From NCBI RefSeq assembly GCF_001723285.1, contig NZ_LPWG01000002.1, positions 1 through 64,000 on the forward strand: 64,000 bases of DNA, written 5' to 3'. Shown here piece by piece: positions 17,131 to 27,200 of the stretch (position 1 is its first letter; each line of letters starts with the position of its first letter). The notes under the pieces were generated by a model. The model was given only the letters and a program-made list of their open reading frames with translations, was not told the DNA's origin and ran no database searches. A program made the translations under genes and the position numbers. This DNA comes from Methyloceanibacter methanicus. GTDB lineage: Bacteria > Pseudomonadota > Alphaproteobacteria > Rhizobiales > Methyloligellaceae.

Positions 17131-18066
17131 CTAGATCGCGCGCCGCAGTCTGATCGTGTCCATGACGGACGCCGGCGCGAAGGTTCCGTTCGGCATCTGC
17201 CGGATGAACCCTGCTTTGACGACATTCATGAGCGTCATGTGCACGGTGCGGTCCGGATTGTCGCCTTCCGCGAAGTATCCCTCCTGAATGGCGACGCCGC
17301 ACAGGTCGTCCAGGCTCATATTGCCGACCTCGCCAAGCTTGCGAATCAGGAAATCGGCCAATGGCTGACGCTGTGCCGGGCTAGGACCCAGGTCGCGTTG
17401 GACGGGCTCGTAACGCCCAGACGCCTCGGCGCGGCGCGGTTGCTCCTGGCGCGGCGCATCTTGGCGAGGCGCATCTTGTCGAGGTGCTTCCTGGCGCGGC
17501 TCGTCTTGGCGCGGCTCGGGTGCCCGTGCGGCGGGACGGTCGTAGACCGGCGCCGCAGCCGGACGCCTCTCGGCCGCCGCCGGCTCCACGGCAATCGGCC
17601 GGCGCGGCCGGACTTCCGCCGCGACCGGGCGCCGGTATTCCTCGTCTGCCCGAGGCGCGGGCCGCGGCGCGTATTGCGGCTCCGGCGCGCGATGGGTCGG
17701 CGCCGCCTCGGCAACGGCCGCATCGGCGTAAGGCTCTTCCTCGGGAAGGGCCTCAGGCTCCTCCTCCGGATAGTCCGCCTCCTCGTAGATTTCGGCCGCG
17801 ACCGCGGGACGGTGCTGCTCCGGTGCCGCCTGTGGCGCCGCTTGACGGCGCTCCTCCTCGACATCCGGCGCGCTCATGATCCGCCGGTACTCGCGTTCCA
17901 TCAACATGCTCACGGCTTCGAGCTCGGCCTGAAGATCGGCGATCTTCGACTCGTGCTCGCGCGTAAACAGCTCCATCCGCTTCTCGAATTGCGATTGCGC
18001 CGCGTTAATCTGCTCCTCTAGGAAGCCGGCGCGGTCTTGTAGGTCCCCGCGAATATCACGCATCAA
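17131..18066 (-). CDS. Coiled-coil protein with proline-rich repeats and a C-terminal winged-helix-like domain
   Basis: A 311-aa protein. Residues 1-65 form a coiled coil (LEEQINAAQSQFEKRMELF, KIADLQAELEAVSMLMER). Residues 70-215 are a disordered Ala/Pro/Glu/Arg-rich region with imperfect pentapeptide repeats (PRQDE, PRQEA, PRQDA). The last 90 residues look like a small helical/winged DNA- or protein-binding domain (QPLADFLIRKLGEVGNMSLD, then VHMTLMNVVKAGFIRQMPNG). I know no named family; similar proteins occur in Hyphomicrobiaceae. The C-terminal stop is a few bases from plsC (convergent). Confidence 0.6.
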   Translation of the reverse strand: MMRDIRGDLQDRAGFLEEQINAAQSQFEKRMELFTREHESKIADLQAELEAVSMLMEREYRRIMSAPDVEEERRQAAPQAAPEQHRPAVAAEIYEEADYPEEEPEALPEEEPYADAAVAEAAPTHRAPEPQYAPRPAPRADEEYRRPVAAEVRPRRPIAVEPAAAERRPAAAPVYDRPAARAPEPRQDEPRQEAPRQDAPRQDAPRQEQPRRAEASGRYEPVQRDLGPSPAQRQPLADFLIRKLGEVGNMSLDDLCGVAIQEGYFAEGDNPDRTVHMTLMNVVKAGFIRQMPNGTFAPASVMDTIRLRRAI

Positions 18067-18400
18067 TTACCCCCAGAAATCACTGAACCTCGATACTAAC
18101 GAAAGCCCGGGTTTGGGGTTCCCGCAGGTCGAATATTGAACCTGCCGTCCGCCGCCCGGCGCGCTACGCAGAACTCAACGAAAGGACACCGAACTCAGCC
18201 TCAGCATCGGCGCCAACAGCCAACATCTTACCGCTAACCGCCTGCAGAGTCGCGCACTTCCAGACCTGGGACGTATCGCGAAGCAACGCAACGCTTCATT
18301 AACGTTAATAGCGAACCCATAGAACTGCTGAATAAGACAAAACAAAGACGCGTACGGAACAGGCGACCGGAACGGTCAAGAAAAAAGTGTCATTGACTTG
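18067..18400. other. 334-bp intergenic region between two minus-strand genes
   Basis: It is less GC-rich than the genes around it. It holds the promoter region of the coiled-coil gene and a 12-bp palindrome attaacgttaat at 18298-18309. I see no ORF with coding character and no clear terminator for the genes on either side. Confidence 0.5.
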
Positions 18401-19690
18401 TCAAGTTTGGCGGGAGTTCGCTGGAAGCGGGTCCTTCTCCTCCGCAGGTGCCGGGCTTGGTGTCGACATTTCCGGCAGGAAGGCCGCAAGTAGACCGATC
18501 GCGGGAAGAAACGCACACACGTTGTAGACGAACGTGATGCTCGTCGCGTCGGCGAGCCGGCCGAGGAGCGCGGCGCCAATGCCGGCGATCCCGAAGGCCA
18601 GTCCGAAAAACAACCCGGCGACCATCCCCACTCGGCCTGGCAACAGGCTTTGCGCATACACGATGATCGCCGGATGGGCGGATGCGAGGATCAAGCCGAT
18701 GATTACGCTCAGGACAGCGGTGGCGGCAAGCCCCACATGGGGAAGCGCCAGGGTGAAGGGCAACACGCCGAAGATCGACCACCAGATGACGCGGCGCCGT
18801 CCGATGCGGTCGCCGATCGGGCCGCCGATGACCGTGCCCGCCGCGACCGCTCCCAGAAAGAGAAACAGATAGAGTTGCGCCGTCTGCACCGACAGGTCGA
18901 ACGTGTGGACCAGATAGAAGATGTAGAAGCTTGCGATCGACGCCAGATAGAAGTGCTTGGAAAAGGTGAGTGTCACCAGGATGAGGATGGCCTTTGCCAC
19001 CTTGCGCTTTCCGAGCGCGGCAATCGCCGCGCGCTCTTCGGCACTGGAAATCGGCCGAAACTTCAGGGCCTTGCCGTACCAGGCGCCGACGCCGGCCAGC
19101 ATCACCATGCCGACAAGAGCCACCAGCGAAAACCAGGCGATGGAGCCCTGCCCGTAGGGCAGGACGATGAACGCCGCCAGCAGCGGCCCGAGCGCGGTGC
19201 CGAAATTCCCGCCGACCTGAAACACCGCTTGGGCGGTGCCGTGCCGGCCGCCTGACGCCAGCCGGGCCACGCGCGAGGACTCGGGATGAAAGACGGACGA
19301 GCCCATGCCGATCAGCGCGGCGGCGACAAGAACCGTTGAATACGTCGTCGCATACGCAATCAGGAGCAGCCCGGCCAGGGACGAGCCCATGCCGGCGACG
19401 AGCGAATAGGGCGTCGGATAGCGGTCGGTGACATAGCCGACGAAGGGCTGCAGCACGGACGCCGTCGCCTGGAAGGTGAAGGTGATGAAGCCGATCTGCG
19501 CGAAATCGAGCGCAAGCGACGTCTTCAGCATCGGATAGATCGCAAGGATCAACGACTGAATGACGTCGTTCAGCATGTGGCAGACGCTGATCGCCGCCAG
19601 CACGGTCACAGCCGTTTTCTGCGCCTCGCCGTTCGCTGTCCCGTTCGCTGTCCCCGGCACCTGGGGCGCCTGATGCGTCTCCATTGTCAT
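18401..19690 (-). CDS. MFS transporter, fosmidomycin-resistance (Fsr) type
   Basis: A drug-efflux major facilitator of about 429 aa with twelve hydrophobic segments. Fsr-like landmarks are SVCHMLNDVIQSLILAIYPM, GFITFTFQATASVLQPFVGY, then VTDRYPTPYSL, and GMGSSVFHPESSRVARLASG, then AQAVFQVGGNFGTALGPLL. The family exports fosmidomycin and other antimetabolites. Two nearby ATGs (19690, 19684) and a GTG (19708) can serve as start; I take 19690, which has ggga upstream. Divergent from the DUF3617 gene. The stop lies next to a low-GC stretch without an obvious terminator. Confidence 0.85.
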   Translation of the reverse strand: MTMETHQAPQVPGTANGTANGEAQKTAVTVLAAISVCHMLNDVIQSLILAIYPMLKTSLALDFAQIGFITFTFQATASVLQPFVGYVTDRYPTPYSLVAGMGSSLAGLLLIAYATTYSTVLVAAALIGMGSSVFHPESSRVARLASGGRHGTAQAVFQVGGNFGTALGPLLAAFIVLPYGQGSIAWFSLVALVGMVMLAGVGAWYGKALKFRPISSAEERAAIAALGKRKVAKAILILVTLTFSKHFYLASIASFYIFYLVHTFDLSVQTAQLYLFLFLGAVAAGTVIGGPIGDRIGRRRVIWWSIFGVLPFTLALPHVGLAATAVLSVIIGLILASAHPAIIVYAQSLLPGRVGMVAGLFFGLAFGIAGIGAALLGRLADATSITFVYNVCAFLPAIGLLAAFLPEMSTPSPAPAEEKDPLPANSRQT

Positions 19691-19925
19691 CCGACATTCC
19701 CGTATCACGTCCGGCTGCAGGATTGGGCCAAACCCGACCCTTGAGGCAAGCGAAGATTCGCCGCACGTGCCAAACGCACCGCCGGGACAATCTTCCCGGG
19801 CTTATTCGGGATTATCGCCAGTGCATTTTTGTCTGGTGCTCCGCTGTCCCTCCGTTGGCGGAAGCGCCGATCTCTGCAACGACACCGACAAGAGAAAAAC
19901 CAATCATCCGGCATGGAGGACGCCC

Positions 19926-20372
19926 ATGAAGTTCCCGACACGATCTTTGACCATCACCGCAACCTTAAGTGCGGCCGTCCTTTCCGCGGCGGCGGCGGCA
20001 GGCGACACCGCCCCTCAGCGCAAGGCCGGCCTTTGGGAGATCACGACCGTTGCGCCCGTGTCCGGCATGACGACGCGGAAGGTCTGCGTTGGCGAGAACG
20101 ACGATATCATCCGTCCCGAGGGGGCCGACTGCACGGAACCCAAACTCACGCCCTTGAACGAAGGGGTGATCGTTACCATCGAATGCTCAGGGACGAACGG
20201 GAAGCAGATCATCAGTTCCACGTTCACGGGCGATTTCGAGACCCGCTACCACGGGACGCTGAAGACGACCTTCGATCCGCCCATCGGCGCGATCAGCAGA
20301 ATGGGCGTGAACATCGACGGAAAATATCTCGGCCCCGACTGCCCACCCGACATGACGGCGGACGGGCAATGA
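19926..20372 (+). CDS. DUF3617 family exported protein
   Basis: A 148-aa secreted protein. The signal peptide is FPTRSLTITATLSAAVLS, followed by the family opening RKAGLWEITT. Cysteines in RKVCVGEND, ADCTEP, IECSGT and GPDCPPDM and the internal strand FTGDFETRYHGTLKTTF fit DUF3617, a periplasmic beta-rich family of unknown role. The start at 19926 is supported by catggagg just upstream; the longer frame from 19767 is not used. Confidence 0.8.
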   Translation: MKFPTRSLTITATLSAAVLSAAAAAGDTAPQRKAGLWEITTVAPVSGMTTRKVCVGENDDIIRPEGADCTEPKLTPLNEGVIVTIECSGTNGKQIISSTFTGDFETRYHGTLKTTFDPPIGAISRMGVNIDGKYLGPDCPPDMTADGQ

Positions 20373-20578
20373 GGCGCCCCGCCTGAGGGCGCGTCGGCAC
20401 GGCCAGACCGGCGGGCAAACCGGCCCGAGACGCTCTATGGCACTTTTGTTGCAGCGTAAATCTGTTCATGGGTTGCGGTGACGGCGGCTGAAGCCGCCTC
20501 TCGCGGGCCCGGCAAGATGGTCGCCTCCGAGAGTTCGGGTTTCGCAGGGCCTCGGAGCCGGAACGAGAGGGAATAGCC

Positions 20579-21493
20579 ATGGACGCGATGCCGAATGAGG
20601 AGAAAAAGCCCAAGAAAGACAAGAAGAACAAGAAAAATGGCCATGCCGCCAAGCATTTATCCGATGAGGAACTTGCCGACGCCGATCTTACCGTCGGCGA
20701 TGTGAAGGCGAAAACCCGGAAGATCAAGAACGACCTCTACGAGAAGGAACTCGCCAAGCTCCAGATCGAGCTGGTGAAGATGCAGGAGTGGATCAAAGCC
20801 GAGAAGCTCCGCGTGGTGGTGATCTTCGAAGGCCGCGACGCAGCCGGAAAAGGTGGCGTTATCAAGCGGATAACCGAAAGCCTCAATCCACGCCTCTGCC
20901 GCGTCGTCGCGCTCGGCACCCCGACGGAGCGTGAGAAGACGTCCTGGTACTTCCAGCGCTACGTGCCGCATCTGCCCGCAGCCGGCGAGATGGTCCTGTT
21001 TGACCGCAGCTGGTACAACCGCGCCGGCGTCGAACGCGTCATGGGGTTCTGCTCGGACACCGAGTATCAGGAGTTCCTGCGCAGTTGCCCGGAATTTGAG
21101 CGAATGCTGGTCCGCTCTGGCATCATTCTGATCAAATACTGGTTCTCCGTCAGCGACGCGGAACAGGAGCGGCGCTTCCAGAAGCGCATGACCGACCGCA
21201 CCAGAAGCTGGAAACTCAGCCCGATGGACGTGGAGTCGCGCTCGCGCTGGGTCGAGTATTCCCGCGCCAAGGACAACATGTTCGCGCACACCGATATCAA
21301 ACAGGCGCCCTGGTACGTGGTCAAAGCGGACAACAAGAAGCTCGCGCGGCTGAACTGCATCACGCACCTGCTGAGCCAGATCGAATACGGCGATCTGACC
21401 CCGACGCCGCCGTCGCTGCCGCCGCGCCCGAAGGCCGGCGACTATGTGCGGCCGCCGCTCGAAGACCAGACTTTCGTGCCCGACTATTTCTAG
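20579..21493 (+). CDS. ppk2: Polyphosphate kinase 2
   Basis: A 304-aa one-domain PPK2, which transfers phosphate between polyphosphate and nucleoside diphosphates. The Lys-rich N-terminal tail (EKKPKKDKKNKKNGHAAKH) is typical of the family. Walker A is VIFEGRDAAGKGGVIKRITE; the lid/Walker B region has VLFDRSWYNRAGVERVMGFC; then LIKYWFSVSDAEQ and the TDRTRSWKLSPMD substrate segment. Single-domain enzymes of this type usually favour NTP synthesis (class I). An ATG at 20588 is a near alternative start. Three bases separate it from the stop of the convergent MFS gene. Confidence 0.93.
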   Translation: MDAMPNEEKKPKKDKKNKKNGHAAKHLSDEELADADLTVGDVKAKTRKIKNDLYEKELAKLQIELVKMQEWIKAEKLRVVVIFEGRDAAGKGGVIKRITESLNPRLCRVVALGTPTEREKTSWYFQRYVPHLPAAGEMVLFDRSWYNRAGVERVMGFCSDTEYQEFLRSCPEFERMLVRSGIILIKYWFSVSDAEQERRFQKRMTDRTRSWKLSPMDVESRSRWVEYSRAKDNMFAHTDIKQAPWYVVKADNKKLARLNCITHLLSQIEYGDLTPTPPSLPPRPKAGDYVRPPLEDQTFVPDYF

Positions 21494-21496
21494 GCG

Positions 21497-22987
21497 CTAC
21501 TCCAGCTCGACACCGACGGTGTCGAGCTTCACCCCCTTGGTCTCGATCCGGAACATCCAGGTCATCGCCGCGCCCAGAAGCGAGGTGGCGACGAGCCCGT
21601 AGAGAAGCGCCTGGGTCCCGATATCGGCAAGCAGGATCGGGAAGAGAAACGCCGTCGTGCACGCGCCGATCTTGGCGAAGGACGCGGCGAACCCGGCGCC
21701 CTTGGCCCGGACCTTGGTCGGGAACACTTCGCCCGCGATCAGATACGTCTGCGCGTTCGGCCCGAGATTGGTCATGAAGTTGAACAGCATGAAGCCTGCG
21801 AAGATCAGAACGAGCTTCATTGGGCCATCGAACCCGGCCGATTGGGCCGCAATGAAGAGGCCGACCGCACAGCCGATAAAGCCGACGACCTGAAGCCGGA
21901 TCCGGCCGACCTTGTCCGACAGCAAGATGGCGGCCGCGATGCCCAGAAGAAGCAGGACGTCGATCATGGCCGCGCCCTTTGCGGCGAGCAGATCGTTGTT
22001 GACGAGATCGGCGACGCTCTGGGCATGTTCGCGTTTGTGCCCCAAAGACGCGGCGAGGATCGTCGGCGTGAAGATGCCGATGCCGTAGGTGCCAAGATCC
22101 TGAAGGAACCACGGGACCGAAGCCAGCACGAGGGCGCGGCGGGTTCTCTTCTTGAACAAGACACCGTAGCCGGACCCTTTCTTCGCCTCCGACTCCGTCT
22201 TCGCCGGCGGCAATGTGAACGCCGGCGGATAGGGCGGGTGCCGCTCGAGAAGCCGTTTGAGCTCGTGCTCGGCCCTTTGGCGCTGGCCTGTCTCGGCGAG
22301 CCAATGGGGACTCTCCGTCACGGAGAAGCGGCCGATCAGAACCAGCAGCGCCGGGAGGATGGCAGCGCCGTACATCCAGCGCCAGGCGCCGAGATCCGGA
22401 TCGAGGCTCAACGCGAAATAGCCGACCGCGGTCCCGGCGAGCGCCCCCGCCGCCTGGAACCCGAATGCCCCGAGCACGAGCCGTCCGCGAACGCGCGAGG
22501 GCGTGCTTTCGGAAATCATCACATGGGCCGTCGGATAGTCGCAGCCGAGCGCGAGCCCAAGCCCGAAGAGGCAGACGATGAACCACGTGAATCCGGGCGA
22601 AAGGACAATGAGCACGAGGAACAGGGTGAACAGCCCGATCTCGAAGATGAACATCGGCTTACGGCCGAAATAATCGGCCATGGCACCGAGGGCGCTCGCC
22701 CCGATCAGAATACCGAACAGCGTCGCCGCGCCGACCATGCCGTGCTGGGCAGCGGTGAGGCTGAACTCCTTGGCCAGCAGCGGGAGTGCGACGCCGGTCA
22801 TGAACACGACCAAGCCCTCGAAGAACTTGCCGGCGATCGAAAGCCACCAGATCCGCCACTGCATGCCGCTTATGGGACCGTCGGGCACGTCCGTACCATC
22901 GGCCCAGAATGGCGTTTCGTCGATATAGTCCTGGACCGTACGCGCTTGGCCGGCCTGGATCTTTTCCGCGATGACTGCCTGGTCCAT
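21497..22987 (-). CDS. MFS transporter (sugar porter / organic-acid type)
   Basis: A 496-aa carrier. After a 40-residue N-terminal tail (QARTVQDYIDETPFWADGTD) come twelve TM segments with MFS motif GAMADYFGRKPMFIFEIGLF and the motif-B-like SESTPSRVRGRLVLGAFGFQ. A Lys/Glu-rich loop (PPAKTESEAKKGSGYGVLFK) lies at the centre, then GEVFPTKVRAKGAGFAASF. These repeated PxRxR(G/A) motifs are those of the sugar porter family; the substrate may be a sugar or aromatic acid. The start at 22987 follows gagggg and skips nine extra residues of the longer frame. It converges on ppk2. Confidence 0.87.
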   Translation of the reverse strand: MDQAVIAEKIQAGQARTVQDYIDETPFWADGTDVPDGPISGMQWRIWWLSIAGKFFEGLVVFMTGVALPLLAKEFSLTAAQHGMVGAATLFGILIGASALGAMADYFGRKPMFIFEIGLFTLFLVLIVLSPGFTWFIVCLFGLGLALGCDYPTAHVMISESTPSRVRGRLVLGAFGFQAAGALAGTAVGYFALSLDPDLGAWRWMYGAAILPALLVLIGRFSVTESPHWLAETGQRQRAEHELKRLLERHPPYPPAFTLPPAKTESEAKKGSGYGVLFKKRTRRALVLASVPWFLQDLGTYGIGIFTPTILAASLGHKREHAQSVADLVNNDLLAAKGAAMIDVLLLLGIAAAILLSDKVGRIRLQVVGFIGCAVGLFIAAQSAGFDGPMKLVLIFAGFMLFNFMTNLGPNAQTYLIAGEVFPTKVRAKGAGFAASFAKIGACTTAFLFPILLADIGTQALLYGLVATSLLGAAMTWMFRIETKGVKLDTVGVELE

Positions 22988-23129
22988 CACTGCCCCTCTG
23001 CGAGCGATCGGCATTGGAGCCTAGATCAGCAACGTTCAAGGCGTGTGACAGCGGCCGAGGCTCATCGGCCAGCGAGTCAGACGAATGCGAATCCATTCAT
23101 CCGAATACGGAGGGGTGTGTGCTTGCGGC

Positions 23130-23854
23130 CTAAGCCGCCCATTGGCGCATTTCGGCGTAGTCCGGATAGAAGCGTTCGGCCATGCGGCCCACATAGGCCT
23201 TGACGTTGTCGTGGCGCTCGGCCGCCGCGAGGAGCGGCGTTTCGAAGAGGGGCACAGCGCCCCGGCCAGAAACGCAAACGCCGTCGCGTCCAGTCCGCTC
23301 GGCTCCGTGCCCATCATGTAGGTCTTGCGGCCGAGAAAATCCGCCGCCGCATCGAGCGATCGCGTTCCGAGCTCAACGATCTCCGCATCGGTATGGCGGC
23401 CGATGCCGTGGCCCATGATCTGCGCCTTGAGCTGGCGGCGCGCGACCCGTGGCACGATGAAGCGCATGGGGATCGGCAGGCGGTCGAAATAGACGCGTGG
23501 ACCGCGGTTGAAGTTCGCATCGTCCACCCAGCGCGCATGGAGAAAGGCCCAATAGACGTGGTCCTCGAACATCCGTTCAAAGGCCCAAGCGATCGCACGC
23601 TGCTCGGAATCCAGACCCTTGTCGAAGTCGATCCCGTATTTCCGCTCGATATGGCGGCGGATGAAGGTCGAGTCCGCGACGATCTCCCCATCGTCGTCGA
23701 TATAGGGGAGCTTGCCCTTCGGCGCCTTGCTGAAACCGCTGGTATCCATACGGTAGTCGAGCCCGGCGAGCTTAAGCAGCATCTCGGCTTTGGTCACGAA
23801 CGGACTCATGTCCGGCAACCCGAAGGCGGGACCGAAGCTGTACAGCGTGATCAT
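23130..23854 (-). CDS. Glutathione S-transferase family protein, single-base deletion
   Basis: An N-terminal thioredoxin-like domain (MITLYSFGPAFGLPDMSPF, then GKLPYIDDDGEIVADSTFIR) and a C-terminal helical domain (AIAWAFERMFEDHVYWAFLH). This layout is that of the metaxin-like/Tom37 GST subgroup. After LAGALCP the frame goes wrong; the adjacent frame gives PLFETPLLAAAERHDNVKAY, then MAERFYPDYAEMRQWAA and a stop at 23130. One C is missing from the run at plus 23249-23252, so I merge the two into a 241-aa protein. The start at 23854 has gggag upstream. The uncorrected ORF to 23036 is an artefact. Confidence 0.8.
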
Positions 23855-24007
23855 GGGGCTTCTCCCTGTGCTCTGCGGCAAGCAATGGCCGCGTAGGCCT
23901 AGCCTGACGGTGGCAGCGCCGTGGCGATGCGTCGACCGCCGATATCGACCAGAAGGGTAACACGGAGACGATCCGGGGTCCCCGTTCCATCGTGAATCTC
24001 GACCCGA

Positions 24008-24130
24008 CTAGGCGAGGGGCGCACGGAAGGCGAGATCCAGTACGAATGGGAACACGACCACGAACATGACGGACAGAAGCACTGCCGTTGCCGCTGCGAA
24101 ATTGAGTGGGTTGATGAGTCCTGTTTCCAT
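24008..24130 (-). CDS. Possible 40-aa single-pass membrane peptide
   Basis: A short frame with ATG at 24130. It reads METGLINPLNFAAATAVLLS and continues with a strongly hydrophobic run (VMFVVVFPFVLDLAF) ending in RAPLA. The composition is that of a real single-pass small membrane protein rather than a random frame in GC-rich DNA. The ribosome site is weak (ggcggttccc). It is isolated between the GST and the FAAL gene. No family is recognised. Confidence 0.4.
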   Translation of the reverse strand: METGLINPLNFAAATAVLLSVMFVVVFPFVLDLAFRAPLA

Positions 24131-24248
24131 GGGAACCGCCGATCAGCTAGCTTAACTGAAACCGCGCGCAGCATAGCCGGGCCTGAAGACACGCATGTAA
24201 CGGCCGCGCCATTCGGTGGTCCCGCATGGTTGCGGGGCCACGCCCCGC

Positions 24249-27200
24249 TTAGAGCAGGTTCCGGACTTTCAAGAAGCGCAGGATGCCGTCGACGACCACG
24301 TCCAGCGGCGGATCGGCACGGGTGGCCAACACGCGGTCGCGGGCAAGTTGGTAGTTGCTGCTCTCGTAACGCTTGAACTCCATCCGCGAGATGTTGTCGA
24401 CGGAGCCGACGAGGAAGTCGAGAAGCGGGTAGAGCGGATCGGCCCGCGTGCAGCGCCGGATGACCTGCGGCACGAAACTCGTCAGATCGTACATCTCGAA
24501 GCAGGTACCGAGGCGCTGCGCGATGATGTCGGTGATCATCGGCATGGTCTCATGCGCGTCCCGCACCACATGGAAAGTCTGACCCAAGGTCTCCTCCTGG
24601 CATGCGATCGCGATCATGTTGTCGGCGGAGATGTCGGCCGGCATGAAGCTTACCTGGTTGCCTGCAGTCACCCCGAGCCCGTGCTTGACGATGAAACTGA
24701 GCAAACGGAGCGCGATATCGAGATTGCCCCCATTGCCGTTCAGCGCGGGCGTCACCAGCGAGGGCCGGAACACTCGCGCGCGCAAGCCCTGTTGCATGGC
24801 CTGGAACACTTTCTGTTCGGCCGCCCATTTGGTTTGGCTGTAGCCGAAATCGAGACGGTCCATGCCGTCATTGTTGTCGCTCTCGTAGAGGAAGTCCTTG
24901 ACCGCCCAGCCGAAGATGAAGGTGGTCGAGATGTAGTTCAGCACCTTGTCGCGCCCGGTGAAGCAGAGATCGAGCACTTCGGATGTGCCCAACACGTTGG
25001 CGGCGCGCATGTGATCGTAGGTCAGCAGGTAATTCACCAGCGCGCCGTTGTGGTAGACGGTCTCCACGCCATCGGCGAGCCGGCGCCAGGCCTCCTCATC
25101 GAGGCCGAGGCGCGGCGCCTCCAGGTCCCCGAGGACCACGTGAACCCGCGCCTCGTAGGCCTTGCGGCTTTCGGGATCGACGATGTTCTCGAAAAACGCC
25201 TTGTCCAGACGCGCCCGTGCGTGCCGACCGTCGCGGCCGCGCGCCAGCACATGCAGGTCCTCGTCCGTTTGCTTCAGCAGGGCCGCGATCAGGAACGGGC
25301 CGAGAAAGCCCGTCCCGCCTGTGAGCAGTGTCCCGAGCTTCTGACAGGGCGGCGTGGCCACGCGGCGGTCGACGGCCTTGTAGCTCCGGTCGGCCAGCAT
25401 CTTCTCCTTTTCGGCGGCGACCCGAGCCTCATACGCATGGGCGAAGAACTCCGCCATGGCGCGGGTGGCCGCCGCCGGAGCGCTCACGAATTGGCGCACG
25501 AGCGCGAACAGGTCGCGGATGGATATCGACGATAAGAGGCGCGGATTGACCCGCTCGGCCAGTTCCGGCGCGTTGCGATCGGTGAGCGAATCCTTGATCC
25601 AGTTCAGGAATACGACAAGGTCGAGCGAGTCGATGCCCGCGTCGAACAGCGTGTAGTCCTCCTCGCCCGTGATGCCGTAGCGGTCCTTCAGGAGTTCCAA
25701 CTCGTAGACGTCGGACTTTCCGTCGGCACTGACCGCCGTCATGGCGTGACGCGTATCGACCAGGATGGGGAGTTGTCCCGTCTCCAACAGCTCGCGGGTG
25801 CGGGCGCGGCGCACCTTGCCGGAACTCGTGCGGGCGACCGAACGCGGCGGCACGAACACGACACGCGCCACGGGAACCTGCAAACCTTCGCGAATGACCC
25901 TCACGATCTCGATTTCGTCGGGCATCTCTTTGCCGCGCGCGATCTCGGCCACGAGGGTGATGTCCATCTCGGCCCCGCCGCCGGAGGAGAAGGCCACGAC
26001 GCCGTTCCGGCGCAGCTCCGGATAGACCTGCAGCGCCAGCGCCTCGATGTCCTCCGGATAGATATTCTGTCCACGGACGATGATCATATCCTTGAGGCGT
26101 CCGCATACGAACAGCTCGCCTTCATGCATGAAGCCGATATCGCCGGTCCGCAAGAACGGCTCTTGCACGCCGGGCGCATCGCCGAGGCGCGCGTCGAAGA
26201 CCTCGCGGGTCTCCTCGGGTTTTCGCCAATAGCCCATGGCGCGGCCGGCGCCCGCGCACCAGATTTCGCCCGTTCGTCCGGCCGGCACCTCGATACCGGT
26301 GTCGGGATCCACGATGCGAATATCCGTATCGCCGAGCGCACGCCCGCAACTCATGAGCGGCAGCGCGTGACTCACCCCGCTCGTCTCGGTCACGAGGGAC
26401 GCCTGGCCTTGCGCGAGACTGCGGCGATCGACGGAGAGCGACCGGCGGCCGCGGCTCGAGACGGCGAGCGTGAATTCCGCGAGGCCGTAGGCGGCAAACA
26501 AGGCCTCGTCCGCAAGACCGCAGCGTGCGAACTTTCTCCGGAACGCCTCGAAGGTCTCCGGCGAGACGGGCTCGGCCGCGACCATCAGCATCCGCAGCGA
26601 CGAGAGGTCGTAGCGCTCGATCTCCGCCGGTGGCACGTGCCGCTCCTTGAGGCAGAGTTCCAACGCGAAGTTCGGGACCGACGTGGCGGTCGCCTTGTGC
26701 CGGGTCAGCAGTTCCAGCCAGACCGACGGGTTCTGCATGAAGGACCGCGGCGACAGGCCCCACGTGGTTCCCCCGGAGAGCACCGCGTAGATGTAGTAGC
26801 CGATCAGCCCCATGTCGTGATGCTGCGGCAGCCAGGTCACCGCGACCTGATTATCGTAGTCGACCACGGCGCGGCAGTTCGCGATCAGGTTCTGGTGTGA
26901 AACGCAGACCCCTTTGGGATTGCTGGTCGAGCCGGACGTATATTGGAGAAAAGCGATCGGATGAGGTCGTTCCGGCGCGGTTGCATCGGGATCGGTCTCG
27001 ATGCCCGTGGTCTCGATGACCGGAAGCTCCTCGAGCCGCTCGACGGCCTCGCGCGGCATCGGGTCGGCGTGGCGCTGTGCACCCTCGGCAAACAGGTCTC
27101 GTGTGCGCCCGCACGCGAGCCATGCCACCGCGCCGCTATCGTTGACGATGTGGTCGATCCGCCCGACCCACGCCACGAAGTCGAAAGCGCTGAGGGGTGG

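Noticed and set aside
18298..18309. attaacgttaat palindrome considered as a CtrA site
   Set aside because: Spacing between TTAA halves is 2 bp, not 7, so it does not fit the CtrA consensus.
20435..20656. 73-aa minus-strand frame with a hydrophobic N-terminus
   Set aside because: It is antisense to the Lys-rich start of ppk2 (Lys codons read as Phe/Leu), which explains the hydrophobicity.
24216..25535. 439-codon frame antisense to the FAAL fusion
   Set aside because: No recognisable domain; the other strand carries clear reductase motifs.
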